Under the pieces are notes generated by a model that worked only from the letters and a program-made list of their open reading frames with translations, made no database searches and had not been told where the DNA came from. Position numbers and translations under genes: made by a program. From assembly GCF_000963925.1 (NCBI RefSeq), contig NZ_BAMV01000006.1:23932-87931 (forward strand): 64,000 nt of DNA, given 5' to 3'. This document shows, piece after piece, positions 21,461 through 30,587 of the stretch. The DNA is from Acetobacter cibinongensis. GTDB lineage: Bacteria; Pseudomonadota; Alphaproteobacteria; Acetobacterales; Acetobacteraceae. How positions within the stretch are numbered: the first letter of the stretch is position 1; every line of letters begins with the position of its first letter.

Positions 21461-24400
21461 TGGACATGGATAAGCTCCAGAACACAGGGCGCGGTGAAAG
21501 CGCAGAAGAATTTTTCACGGCATGGGATGCAAACGTAGAAGCCCTAGAAGGTCTTTATGACCCTGCGGACGAACGGGATTCCTGTGGTGTTGGCCTGATT
21601 GCCGCCCTTGATGGCAAACGCCGCCGGGACGTGGTTGAAGCTGGTATTGCCGCCCTGAGCGCCATCTGGCACCGAGGCGCTGTGGATGCTGACGGTAAAA
21701 CAGGGGATGGCGCTGGTATTCACGTTGAAATCCCGCAGGATTTCTTTGCCGATGCCATAACCAGCACAGGCGATCAGCCAGAAGACGGCACCATTATTGC
21801 CGTTGGTCAGGTGTTCCTGCCAAAAACGGACATGGTGGCGCAGGAACAGTGCCGCCAGATTATTGAAACTGAAATTCTGGCCTTTGGCTACGGCATTTAT
21901 GGCTGGCGTCAGGTGCCTATAGACACATCCTGCATTGGTGAAAAAGCCAACGCAACACGGCCGGAAATTGAACAGATCATGATCCGCAACCTGCCCGGTA
22001 AGGCAGAGGATGCGTTTGAACGTGACCTGTATGTGATCCGCCGTAAAATTGAAAAAGCAGCTATTGCAGCACAGGTCGACCTGTATATCTGCTCGCTGTC
22101 ATGCCGGTCCATTATCTATAAAGGTATGTTTCTGGCGGAACATCTGACCATCTTCTATCCCGATCTGCGGGATGAGCGGTTTGTCAGCCGTTTTGCCATT
22201 TATCACCAGCGCTATTCCACCAACACCTTCCCGACATGGAAGCTGGCGCAGCCTTTCCGGCGTTTGGCGCATAATGGTGAAATCAACACCATTTCCGGCA
22301 ACATCAACTGGATGAAGAGCCACGAAACCCGGCTGTCTCACCCAGACCTTGACCCATGGATGGCAGATATCAAGCCGCTGGTGCAGGCGGGTGGTTCTGA
22401 TACGGCCGTGCTGGATAACGTGTTTGAACTGCTGACATTTGCCGGGCGGGATGCGCCTGCCGTCAAGTCTTTGATGATTCCGGCCAGCGTGGGGGGGAAT
22501 TCCTCCATGAAGCAGAGCCATAAGGACATGTTTGCGTACTGCAACGCTGTCATGGAGCCATGGGATGGCCCCGCCGCCCTGTGCGCCACTGATGGCCGCT
22601 GGGTTGTGGCCGGGCTGGACCGCTCCGGCCTGCGCCCGCTGCGTTATACGGTTACGGCGGACGGCCTGCTTATTGTGGGGTCTGAAACCGGTATGGTGCG
22701 CGTGCCGGAAAGCAATGTGGTGTCCCGCGGGCGGCTTGGCCCGGGGGATGTCATTGGTGTTGATCTGCACGAGCCCAAACTGTACGGCAATGAAGAGTTG
22801 CTGGACCTTCTGGCCAGCCGTCAGGAGTTTTCATCCTGGATTGGCCGTATCCAGAAAATTGGGTCCGTTGTCCGTTCAGATGTGACAGAACCAGTCAATT
22901 ACGACACGGAAACCCTGCGCCGCCGCCAGTTGGCTGTTGGCACTACGCTGGAAGAACTTGAAGCCATCCTTCACCCGATGGTGGAAACCGGCAGTGAAGC
23001 CATTGGCTCCATGGGGGATGATACACCTCTGGCCGTGCTCTCGCCGCGCTATCGTGGGTTGTCGCACTATTTCCGGCAGGGCTTCAGTCAGGTTACCAAC
23101 CCGCCAATTGACTCCCTGCGTGAATCGCGCGTGATGAGCCTTGTGACGCGGCTTGGTAATCTGGGTAACATTCTGGACCAGTCAGCAGACCAGTGTGAAA
23201 TGCTGCAACTGCCCAGCCCAGTCCTGACATCTGGCGAGTATGAAGGGCTTGTTGCGTTCTGTGGTGCGTCCGGCTGTGTGGTGGATTGCACCTTTGCGGT
23301 AGCCGAGGGGGAAGCCGGACTGCGGGATGCCATTACCCGCATCCGCCGGGAAGCAGAAGATGCCGTGCGCGGTGGCTGCACGCATGTGTTTCTGAGTGAT
23401 GAAGGCCAGTCAGCAGATCGCGCCTATATTCCCATGATTCTGGCTACGGCTGCGGTGCATACGCATCTGGTCCGTAACTCCTTGCGGACATTCACATCCC
23501 TGAACGTGCGTACCTCCACAGCGCTGGATGTTCACGCTATTGCCGTGACCATTGGTGTCGGGGCGACAACTGTAAACCCCTATCTGGCACAGGAATGTAT
23601 TGCAGACCGTCACCGCCGTGGGCTGTTTGATAAACTGACCCTGCGTGAATGCATGGAACGCTACCGTAAAGCGGTAGATAAAGGCCTGCTCAAGATCATG
23701 TCCAAGATGGGTATTTCCATCATGGCTTCTTACCGTGGCGGGTGTAATTTTGAGGCCGTGGGCCTGTCCCGTGCGCTGACGGCAGAGTTCTTCCCCGGTA
23801 TGCCATCCCGTATTTCCGGTATTGGTCTGCCCGGTATTGCCCGCAATGTGAAAACTTTCCATGATGAAGCATGGAACACGGCCAGCCTGACCCTGCCGGT
23901 GGGGGGCCTGTATAAAATGCGGCGTGGTGGGGAGCAGCATGCCTTTGACGGCACGCTCATTCACATGCTGCAAACTGCTGTGGCAACCGACAGTTTTACA
24001 ATCTACAAGCGGTATGCTGATGCCGTGCGCGCCCAGCCGCCCGTTGCCCTGCGTGACCTGCTGGACTTCCGTGAAGGCCGTACACCTATTCCGGTAGAAG
24101 AGGTGGAAAGCATTACCCAGTTGCGTAAACGCCTGATTGCACCAGCAATTTCCCTTGGTGCCCTCAGCCCGGAAGCGCACGAGACCCTGTCTATCGCCAT
24201 GAACCGTATTGGCGCTAAGTCAGACTCAGGTGAGGGTGGGGAAGACCCGGCCCGCGCCAAGCCGCGCGCCAACGGGGATAATGCGTCTTCTGCCATCAAG
24301 CAGGTGGCCTCTGGCCGCTTTGGTGTGACCGCGCAGTATTTGAATGACTGCCGCGAGCTTGAAATTAAAATGGCACAGGGTGCCAAACCGGGTGAAGGCG

Positions 24401-26016
24401 GGCAGTTGCCGGGCTTTAAGGTAACGCAGCTTATTGCAAAGCTGCGCCATGCCACCCCTGGCGTGACCCTTATTTCTCCCCCGCCGCACCACGATATTTA
24501 TTCCATCGAAGATCTGGCGCAGCTTATTTATGACCTGAAGCAGATTAACCCGGATGCAACGGTTACAGTTAAGCTGGTGGCCCGTTCAGGCATTGGCACC
24601 ATTGCAGCCGGTGTGGCCAAGGCAAAGGCTGATGCCATCCTTATTTCCGGCCACTCCGGTGGTACCGGGGCAAGCCCGCAGACATCCGTTAAATATGCGG
24701 GCCTGCCGTGGGAGCTGGGGCTGGCGGAAACGCACCAGGTGCTCATGCTCAACCGCCTGCGCCACCGCGTAAAACTGCGGACCGATGGGGGCATTAAAAC
24801 CGGGCGTGACGTGGTGATAGCCGCCATGCTGGGTGCGGAAGAGTTTGGTATTGGTACAGCCAGCCTTGTTGCCATGGGCTGCATTATGGTGCGCCAGTGC
24901 CACTCCAACACCTGCCCGGTTGGCGTGTGCTCTCAGGATGAAGAACTGCGGAAAAAGTTTGAAGGTACACCGGAAAAGGTCATCAACCTCTTCTCCTTCA
25001 TTGCGGAAGATGTCCGTAATATTCTGGCAGAACTGGGCTTCCGGACACTGAATGAGGTCATTGGCCGAACAGATCTGCTGCGTCAGGTTTCACGTGGAGC
25101 AGATTATCTGGACGACCTGGACCTCAACTCCCTGCTGTCTCAGGCAGACCCCGGCCCGTATGCCCGTTATTGCACACTGGAAGGCCGGAACGAGGTACCA
25201 GACACACTGGACGCCCAGATGATAGGGGATGCAAAACCCCTGTTTGACCACGGTGAGAAAATGCAACTGCACTACAATGTGCAGAACACGCAGCGCGCCA
25301 TTGGCACGCGTATTTCCTCACTCATTGTCCGGCAATATGGCATGAAAACACTGGCACCCGGTCACCTGACCGTGCGCCTGCGCGGGTCTGCCGGGCAGTC
25401 TCTTGGGGCCTTTGCTGTGCAGGGCCTGAAGCTGGAAGTGCTGGGGGATGCCAATGACTATGTTGGCAAAGGCCTGTCGGGTGCTACCATTACGTTGCGT
25501 CCGCCTGCTTCCTCACGGCTTGTTTGCAACCAGAATGCCATTATTGGCAACACGGTGCTGTACGGTGCAACCGCAGGTGAACTGTTTGCCTCCGGGCAGG
25601 CCGGTGAACGCTTTGCCGTGCGTAATTCTGGCGCAACCGCCGTGGTGGAAGGCTGTGGCTCCAATGCCTGCGAATATATGACCGGCGGTACGGTTGTTAT
25701 TCTGGGTGATATTGGGGACAATTTTGGCGCAGGCTTTACTGGCGGCATGGCGTTTGTGCTGGACCAAACTGACAGCTTTGAGCGCAAGGTTAACCCGGAA
25801 ACACTCCTCTGGACCCGTATGGTGCCGGGTGAGTGGGCGGATAAGCTGCGCGAGCTGGTAGAACGGCATGTGGCAGAAACGGGTTCCCCTTACGCCACCA
25901 CGCTGTTGCATAAGTGGGATGAGATCCTGCCCCACTTCTGGCAGATTGTTCCAACGGAGTATGCCAAGATTATCGGCTTTGAAGCCCCGGCACAGCCCCT
26001 CAAACAAACGGCGTAA
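21460..26016 (+). CDS. gltB: Glutamate synthase large subunit
   Basis: A 1518-residue GltB starting at ATG 21460, which overlaps the gltD stop. The class II amidotransferase nucleophile is Cys42 (DSCGVGLIAALDG) after a 41-residue propeptide that must be removed. The amidotransferase domain contains RFAIYHQRYSTNTFPTWKLAQPFR and HNGEINTISGNINWM. The central FMN-binding synthase domain holds ILISGHSGGTGASPQTSVKYAGLPWELGL and RTDGGIKTGRDVVIAAMLGA. The 3Fe-4S cysteines lie in MGCIMVRQCHSNTCPVGVC. The C-terminal beta-helix repeats (GATAGELFASGQAGERFAVRNSGA) are complete. Reaction: glutamine + 2-oxoglutarate + 2 e- to two glutamates, central to ammonia assimilation with glutamine synthetase. Confidence 0.98.
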   Translation: MDMDKLQNTGRGESAEEFFTAWDANVEALEGLYDPADERDSCGVGLIAALDGKRRRDVVEAGIAALSAIWHRGAVDADGKTGDGAGIHVEIPQDFFADAITSTGDQPEDGTIIAVGQVFLPKTDMVAQEQCRQIIETEILAFGYGIYGWRQVPIDTSCIGEKANATRPEIEQIMIRNLPGKAEDAFERDLYVIRRKIEKAAIAAQVDLYICSLSCRSIIYKGMFLAEHLTIFYPDLRDERFVSRFAIYHQRYSTNTFPTWKLAQPFRRLAHNGEINTISGNINWMKSHETRLSHPDLDPWMADIKPLVQAGGSDTAVLDNVFELLTFAGRDAPAVKSLMIPASVGGNSSMKQSHKDMFAYCNAVMEPWDGPAALCATDGRWVVAGLDRSGLRPLRYTVTADGLLIVGSETGMVRVPESNVVSRGRLGPGDVIGVDLHEPKLYGNEELLDLLASRQEFSSWIGRIQKIGSVVRSDVTEPVNYDTETLRRRQLAVGTTLEELEAILHPMVETGSEAIGSMGDDTPLAVLSPRYRGLSHYFRQGFSQVTNPPIDSLRESRVMSLVTRLGNLGNILDQSADQCEMLQLPSPVLTSGEYEGLVAFCGASGCVVDCTFAVAEGEAGLRDAITRIRREAEDAVRGGCTHVFLSDEGQSADRAYIPMILATAAVHTHLVRNSLRTFTSLNVRTSTALDVHAIAVTIGVGATTVNPYLAQECIADRHRRGLFDKLTLRECMERYRKAVDKGLLKIMSKMGISIMASYRGGCNFEAVGLSRALTAEFFPGMPSRISGIGLPGIARNVKTFHDEAWNTASLTLPVGGLYKMRRGGEQHAFDGTLIHMLQTAVATDSFTIYKRYADAVRAQPPVALRDLLDFREGRTPIPVEEVESITQLRKRLIAPAISLGALSPEAHETLSIAMNRIGAKSDSGEGGEDPARAKPRANGDNASSAIKQVASGRFGVTAQYLNDCRELEIKMAQGAKPGEGGQLPGFKVTQLIAKLRHATPGVTLISPPPHHDIYSIEDLAQLIYDLKQINPDATVTVKLVARSGIGTIAAGVAKAKADAILISGHSGGTGASPQTSVKYAGLPWELGLAETHQVLMLNRLRHRVKLRTDGGIKTGRDVVIAAMLGAEEFGIGTASLVAMGCIMVRQCHSNTCPVGVCSQDEELRKKFEGTPEKVINLFSFIAEDVRNILAELGFRTLNEVIGRTDLLRQVSRGADYLDDLDLNSLLSQADPGPYARYCTLEGRNEVPDTLDAQMIGDAKPLFDHGEKMQLHYNVQNTQRAIGTRISSLIVRQYGMKTLAPGHLTVRLRGSAGQSLGAFAVQGLKLEVLGDANDYVGKGLSGATITLRPPASSRLVCNQNAIIGNTVLYGATAGELFASGQAGERFAVRNSGATAVVEGCGSNACEYMTGGTVVILGDIGDNFGAGFTGGMAFVLDQTDSFERKVNPETLLWTRMVPGEWADKLRELVERHVAETGSPYATTLLHKWDEILPHFWQIVPTEYAKIIGFEAPAQPLKQTA

Positions 26017-26031
26017 AACCTGACACAGGCA

Positions 26032-26095
26032 GGCCAGTCCCTCGGAAGAGCCGCATTGCAGCAGCTTTTTCAGGGGGCTGGCCCGTTTGTTTTGA
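26032..26095 (+). terminator. Probable terminator after gltB
   Basis: GGCCAG...CCCT and AGGG...CTGGCC close a long loop, with small mismatches, followed by GTTTGTTTTG. It starts 16 nt after the gltB stop. Imperfect but well placed. Confidence 0.55.
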
Positions 26096-26279
26096 GCCAG
26101 ACCGCTTTTGTGCACCGTGGTTGCCAAAACTATGCTACCAAACTTTACCCCTCTTTTTTGAGAGATAACGAAATTCTTTGAAAATCAAATAGATAGCTAG
26201 ATGCCCCGAAAAAAAGGGTAAAATGGCTAAACAGGCAATAAACCGCAGTTTCTCAAAGCGTTAGCCAAAATTTGCTCTA
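26096..26279 (+). other. AT-rich stretch before the CRISPR repeats (leader candidate)
   Basis: 184 bp without a gene, richer in A and T than the flanking genes, ending directly at the first CRISPR repeat. A sequence one base off the IHF consensus WATCAANNNNTTR (AATCAAATAGATA, 26183-26195) lies about 85 bp upstream of that repeat. CRISPR leaders are AT-rich and can carry IHF sites, so this may be the leader. A faint repeat-like fragment (GCTAAACAGGCA) occurs near 26226. Confidence 0.45.
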
Positions 26280-26367
26280 GTTCACTGCCGCACAGGCAGC
26301 TCAGAAAAACCTGCAAATTGACTAGAAAATCAGAATTAAGTTCACTGCCGCAAAGGCAGTTCCCACA
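26280..26367 (+). CRISPR. Mini CRISPR array, subtype I-F repeat type (2 repeats, 1 spacer)
   Basis: Repeat 1 (26280-26307, 28 nt) begins GTTCACTGCCGCACAGGCAG and ends CTCAGAAA; this is the known subtype I-F repeat form, with its CTGCC/GGCAG hairpin. Repeat 2 (26340-26367) keeps the first 20 bases with one change and then degenerates, 23 of 28 matches in all. The spacer between (26308-26339) is exactly 32 nt, the subtype I-F length, so the unit is 60 nt. Decay at the 3' end of the last repeat is the usual mark of the leader-distal end, so the array reads on the plus strand. There are no cas genes in the window. It is an orphan or remnant array unless cas genes lie elsewhere. Confidence 0.85.
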
Positions 26368-26464
26368 CGTTCTTCAACGCCATCGCCAGAGCTGCATTGG
26401 ATGTGAAGCCCTGTTGTGTGCAGATGCTCTCGCCTCATTTCAAAATGCACTGTAGGGTGAGGGC

Positions 26465-28318
26465 ATGGAACATACAGCGCATTTCCTTCGTTCGTCCTCG
26501 CGTCCGGCCTTAGCGGCGGAAGCAGGTGTTGCCACAGCGGCTCAGGCACAGCACGGGGCTGGGGATACTCTGCCCCGGTGGGATCTTTCCGCGCTTTATA
26601 GTGGGATGGAAGATCCGGCACTGGCGCAGGATCTGGCAGATGCCCAGACGCAGGCCTCAGCCTTTTCTGCCCGTTATCAGGGTAAGCTGGCCAGCCTGTC
26701 CGCCGCCCAGTTGGCCCAAGCCATTGTGGAGAGCGAAGCGATTGATGAAAAGCTGGGCAAGGCCGGGTCTTATGCGTCCCTACTGTTTGCAGCCAATTCA
26801 TCAGACCCTGCTATCAGCCGGTTCAGCCAGTCCATCAACGAACGCCTGACAGATATTTCAGGAGACCTTCTGTTCTTCACGCTGGAAATCAACCGGCTGG
26901 AAGAGGCTGACCTTGAGGAAAAACTGAAAGACCCGGCCCTTGCGCATTGGGCTCCCTTCTTGCGGGATACACGGCTGTTCCGCCCGCACCAGCTTTCTGA
27001 TGCCGTTGAAAAAGTGCTGCTTGAAAAATCCGTAACAGGAGCCCAGTCATGGTGCCGCCTGTTTGATGAGACGATTGCCGCCCTGCGCGTCACGCTGGAT
27101 GGTGAGAGCGTAACCGTTGGGGATGCCCTGAACCGCCTGTCAGATACAGACCGCGCAGTGCGGGAGCGGGCAGGTAAGGCGGTAGGCGCTGTCTTTGCAG
27201 ATAATATCCGCCTGTTTGCGCTTATTACCAATACGCTGGCTAAAGATAAGGCCATTACGGATAACCTGCGCCAGTTTGCACGGCCTACATCCTCCCGCAA
27301 CCTGAGCAACATGGTTGAAGATGAGGTGGTGGATGCGCTGGTTTCTGCCGTGCGGGCGGATTACCCACGCCTTGCCCATCGTTATTACGGCCTGAAAGCC
27401 AAATGGATGGGGCTGGAAAAACTGGAGCATTGGGACCGCAATGCCCCGCTGCCCGGTACGGAAGACCGCAAAATTGCGTGGGATGAAGCCAAGTCCATTG
27501 TGCAGAAAGCCTATACGGACTTTGACCCCCGCATGGGTGCCGTTATTAACACGTTCCTGACCAGTCCGTGGATTGACGTGCCACCCGCACCCGGAAAAAG
27601 CCCCGGCGCTTTTGCCCATCCTACGGTGCCATCTGCCCATCCGTTTATTCTGCTCAACTATCACGGGCGCACGCGGGATGTGATGACTCTGGCGCATGAG
27701 TTGGGGCATGGGGTGCATCAGGTTCTGGCCGCCAAGCAAGGCTATTACCTGTCCAACACACCGTTGACACTGGCGGAGACTGCCAGCGTGTTTGGGGAAA
27801 TGCTGACCTTCCAGTCCCTGCTGGATGCAGAGCAGGACCCCGCCCGCAAGCGTACTTTGCTGGCAGGCAAGGTGGAGGACATGCTCAATACCGTTGTGCG
27901 CCAGATTGCGTTTTACGAATTTGAAACCCGCGTGCATGATGAGCGTAAGAAAGGCGAGCTTCTGCCAGAACGGATTGGTGAAATCTGGCAGCAGGTACAG
28001 ACAGAAAGCCTTGGTCCAGCCTTTAACTTCACCTCAGACTATGATGTGTTCTGGGCCTATATTCCGCACTTCATTCATTCCCCGTTCTATGTGTATGCCT
28101 ATGCGTTTGGGGATTGTCTGGTCAATGCGCTGTATGGTGTGTTCAACGAAGGCGCTCCGGGTTTTCAGGACAAATACATCGCCATGCTGGAAGCCGGTGG
28201 CACCCTGCGCCACAAGGAGCTTCTGGCGCCCTTCGGGCTGGATGCGTCTGACCCGCAATTCTGGAAAAAAGGGCTGGATGTTATTTCCGGCTTCATTGAC
28301 CAACTGGAACAGGTCTAA
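26465..28318 (+). CDS. pepF: Oligoendopeptidase F (M3 metallopeptidase)
   Basis: A 617-residue M3 family zinc peptidase. The active site HELGHGVHQV lies near residue 410, with the third ligand Glu about 25 residues later in LAETASVFGEM. PRWDLSALYSGMEDP near the N-terminus and the C-terminal PHFIHSPFYVYAYAFGDCLVNALY are PepF features. It cleaves short peptides in the cytoplasm, probably in peptide recycling. The N-terminal 30 residues (SSSRPALAAEAGVATAAQAQ) are Ala-rich and not conserved, but do not form a clear signal peptide. It begins 97 nt after the CRISPR repeat 2 and ends 3 nt before the ABC1 kinase gene, so the two are co-transcribed. Confidence 0.95.
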   Translation: MEHTAHFLRSSSRPALAAEAGVATAAQAQHGAGDTLPRWDLSALYSGMEDPALAQDLADAQTQASAFSARYQGKLASLSAAQLAQAIVESEAIDEKLGKAGSYASLLFAANSSDPAISRFSQSINERLTDISGDLLFFTLEINRLEEADLEEKLKDPALAHWAPFLRDTRLFRPHQLSDAVEKVLLEKSVTGAQSWCRLFDETIAALRVTLDGESVTVGDALNRLSDTDRAVRERAGKAVGAVFADNIRLFALITNTLAKDKAITDNLRQFARPTSSRNLSNMVEDEVVDALVSAVRADYPRLAHRYYGLKAKWMGLEKLEHWDRNAPLPGTEDRKIAWDEAKSIVQKAYTDFDPRMGAVINTFLTSPWIDVPPAPGKSPGAFAHPTVPSAHPFILLNYHGRTRDVMTLAHELGHGVHQVLAAKQGYYLSNTPLTLAETASVFGEMLTFQSLLDAEQDPARKRTLLAGKVEDMLNTVVRQIAFYEFETRVHDERKKGELLPERIGEIWQQVQTESLGPAFNFTSDYDVFWAYIPHFIHSPFYVYAYAFGDCLVNALYGVFNEGAPGFQDKYIAMLEAGGTLRHKELLAPFGLDASDPQFWKKGLDVISGFIDQLEQV

Positions 28319-28321
28319 CCC

Positions 28322-29683
28322 ATGGCCGAACGCGACTTAGATAACAGTGGTATGCTGGGTGAACTGCGCCGCATGGTGCAGACCACCGGCACAGTTGGGG
28401 GCATTGCCGCGCGCTTTGCTGGCCATAAAATGGGCTTGCGGACCGGCGGCGGCGCTTACGCAGAAGACCTGAAGGGTGTTCTGGGCGGGCTGAAAGGCCC
28501 GTTGATGAAAGCAGCCCAGCTTCTGGCCACAATTCCCGGCGCATTGCCGGAAGAATATGCCAAGGAAATGGCGGAGCTTCAGTCCAACGCTCCGCCAATG
28601 GGCTGGAACTTTGTGCGCCGCCGCATGACGGCAGAACTGGGTGCCGGGTGGGAGAAAAACTTCCGTTCCTTCGGGCGCGAAGCGTCTGCTGCCGCAAGTT
28701 TGGGGCAGGTGCATCAGGCTATCCTTACGGATGGTCGCCGCGTTGCCTGCAAACTCCAGTACCCGGACATGAAGGCAGCCGTAGAGTCTGACCTCAGGCA
28801 GTTCCGTATGGCTATTGGTGTCTACCATAAGCTTGATAACGCCATCCGGCAGGATGACGTTGTGGAGGAACTGACCGAGCGCCTGCATGAAGAGCTGGAC
28901 TATAAGCGTGAGGCCGCAAATATGCGCCTCTACCGCACTATTTTGTCCGAATGTCCTGAAATTACGGTGCCCCAACCCGTTGATGAACTCTCCACCCAGC
29001 GTTTGCTGACTATGGAGTGGGTGAATGGCCGTAACCTGAACGCCGCCATTGAGGCTGGTTTGACGGAAGAGCAGAAAAAGAAGATTGCCCGCACCCTGTT
29101 CCGGGCATGGTATCTTCCGCTGTATCGCTACGGGGTCGTGCACGGTGACCCGCATATGGGCAACTTTACCCTGCGGGAAGACTGCGGCCTGAACCTGCTG
29201 GATTTTGGCGCAATCCGTATTTTCCGCCCCTCCTTTATCAAGGGAAATATTGACCTCTACCGTGCGCTGGAAACCAAGGACAAAGCGCTGGCCACCCAAG
29301 CCTATGCCGCATGGGGCTTTACAGGCTTAACGCCCGAGAAGGTGGATGTGCTGAATGAGTGGGCTGGTTTTCTGTTCGGCCCCCTGATGGACGACCGGGA
29401 GCGCTATATTCAGGATAGCGAGAACCCCGGATTTGGCCGGGAAGTGCTCAGCAAGGTGCATGACGGCCTGCAACGTACAGGTGGCGTAAGGCTCCCGCGT
29501 GAATTTGTGCTGGTGGACCGTTCAGCCGTTGGGTTGGGGTCAGTCTTTATGCGGCTGAAGGTGAAAATGAACTGGTGCCAGCTCTTCCGGGAGATTGTTG
29601 GTGAATTTGATGAGGCCGCACTGGCAGCCCGCCAGAAAGCCGCTATTGAGGCTGCTCGGTTCCCGGAGCCTCCCGTCTTTTAA
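28322..29683 (+). CDS. ABC1/UbiB-family atypical kinase
   Basis: A 453-residue ABC1 (ADCK/COQ8) family protein. The family KxGQ region appears as GPLMKAAQLLATIP, with Gly replaced by Ala. The Ala-rich nucleotide loop is AAASLGQVHQAIL, the Lys is in VACKLQYPDM, and the catalytic stretch is VVHGDPHMGNFTL with LLDFGAIRIF for metal binding. Bacterial members support ubiquinone biosynthesis (UbiB) or related membrane lipid handling; ubiquinone is central in acetic acid bacteria. It lacks the two C-terminal membrane segments of UbiB, so it is closer to the soluble AarF/COQ8-like group. It follows pepF by 3 nt. Confidence 0.88.
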   Translation: MAERDLDNSGMLGELRRMVQTTGTVGGIAARFAGHKMGLRTGGGAYAEDLKGVLGGLKGPLMKAAQLLATIPGALPEEYAKEMAELQSNAPPMGWNFVRRRMTAELGAGWEKNFRSFGREASAAASLGQVHQAILTDGRRVACKLQYPDMKAAVESDLRQFRMAIGVYHKLDNAIRQDDVVEELTERLHEELDYKREAANMRLYRTILSECPEITVPQPVDELSTQRLLTMEWVNGRNLNAAIEAGLTEEQKKKIARTLFRAWYLPLYRYGVVHGDPHMGNFTLREDCGLNLLDFGAIRIFRPSFIKGNIDLYRALETKDKALATQAYAAWGFTGLTPEKVDVLNEWAGFLFGPLMDDRERYIQDSENPGFGREVLSKVHDGLQRTGGVRLPREFVLVDRSAVGLGSVFMRLKVKMNWCQLFREIVGEFDEAALAARQKAAIEAARFPEPPVF

Positions 29684-29716
29684 GGTGTAGGAGCTACAGC
29701 CCTCTTGCGCAAATGC

Positions 29717-29747
29717 GCCCTCCGCGTTCTTGAAGAGCGCGGAGGGC
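29717..29747. terminator. Hairpin between convergent genes
   Basis: CCCTCCGCG pairs with CGCGGAGGG, extended by TCTT/AAGA around a single G. It lies between the ABC1 kinase (plus) and the lipoprotein gene (minus). There is no T-run on either side, so it may act as a bidirectional stem or RNA end stabiliser. Confidence 0.5.
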
Positions 29748-29755
29748 CGTCAGGC

Positions 29756-30346
29756 TCAGTATGCCTGATAATCCGCTTTTTTCAGGTGTGCCTCGTTGTA
29801 GCTCAGTTGGTCCTTGGTCAACTGGAAACCAACCTCAAACCGGTAATCAGAGTCCGTATTCTTAGGCACAATAGGCAGGTCCACCGTTACAACCTTGGTG
29901 TCCGTCGTGAAGCTGGACAGGTTGGCGGGGAACTGGAACGTGTGACGGAACACATGTTTGTTTACAATCTTGTCCCCATGCAGCACGGCAACAAACCATG
30001 GCAGCGTGATGGTGCCATTCTGGGCGGCCATGCCACGGCTGACGACAAAACGCAGCGCGATTCGGGTTTTAAGATCTTTCTTGCCCGCAGCCAGACAGTC
30101 CCCTTGAAGTTTGAGAATGCTGGCGCGTGTGATCAGGTGCGGGAAGGTAGTGGTCTTGCCGTCATAGGTATAAAAATCGGCCGCTTCTGGCGGAATATGT
30201 GTCAGGGGGCAGCTTGGGGCAAAGGCCATGGACTGGTCTTCTTCATCCCCACACCCGGACAGCGGGGTGAGCAGGCCAAGTCCCACAAGACCATACAGCG
30301 CAAGGCGCGGTAAAAGGCGGCGTGGGCGGGGAAGGTCATGCGACAT
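29756..30346 (-). CDS. Putative lipoprotein of unknown function
   Basis: A 196-residue protein with a basic start (MSHDLPRPRRLLPRLALYG), a hydrophobic segment and the lipobox LTPLSGC, so Cys32 would be lipid-modified. The mature part is beta-rich and has conserved-looking stretches (TLPWFVAVLHGDKIVNKHVFRHTFQFPANLSS in two blocks; DYRFEVGFQLTKDQLSYN). The shape suggests a periplasmic or outer-membrane lipoprotein, but I recognise no named family. It has its own transcript, convergent with the ABC1 kinase and divergent from ispH. Confidence 0.8.
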   Translation of the reverse strand: MSHDLPRPRRLLPRLALYGLVGLGLLTPLSGCGDEEDQSMAFAPSCPLTHIPPEAADFYTYDGKTTTFPHLITRASILKLQGDCLAAGKKDLKTRIALRFVVSRGMAAQNGTITLPWFVAVLHGDKIVNKHVFRHTFQFPANLSSFTTDTKVVTVDLPIVPKNTDSDYRFEVGFQLTKDQLSYNEAHLKKADYQAY

Positions 30347-30587
30347 ATGCGAATCCGGGTTTTTCAGTTAACAGGGTAGAACAAGCCAGAATAAAACCAT
30401 AAACAGTGGTATATCTGCCAGATGCGGGGAGGAAAGCCCTAAAACGGCTTGCATCCGTCCCGCGCTTTGCGTAGGCCATGCGCAACGGTTACCGTACCTT
30501 CTCCGGGTTTCGGGCATAGCCTCTTTCTTATATGCTTTGTCATATTCTGTCTCTTCTATATCGTTTGCCGCAAGTTTGGGGAACACC

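Noticed and set aside
23410..24180. 256-codon open frame opposite gltB
   Set aside because: Antisense of the conserved glutamate synthase core.
26220..26247. Third CRISPR repeat upstream of repeat 1
   Set aside because: Only a 12-base fragment (GCTAAACAGGCA, 9 matches) is similar and it is off the 60-nt register.
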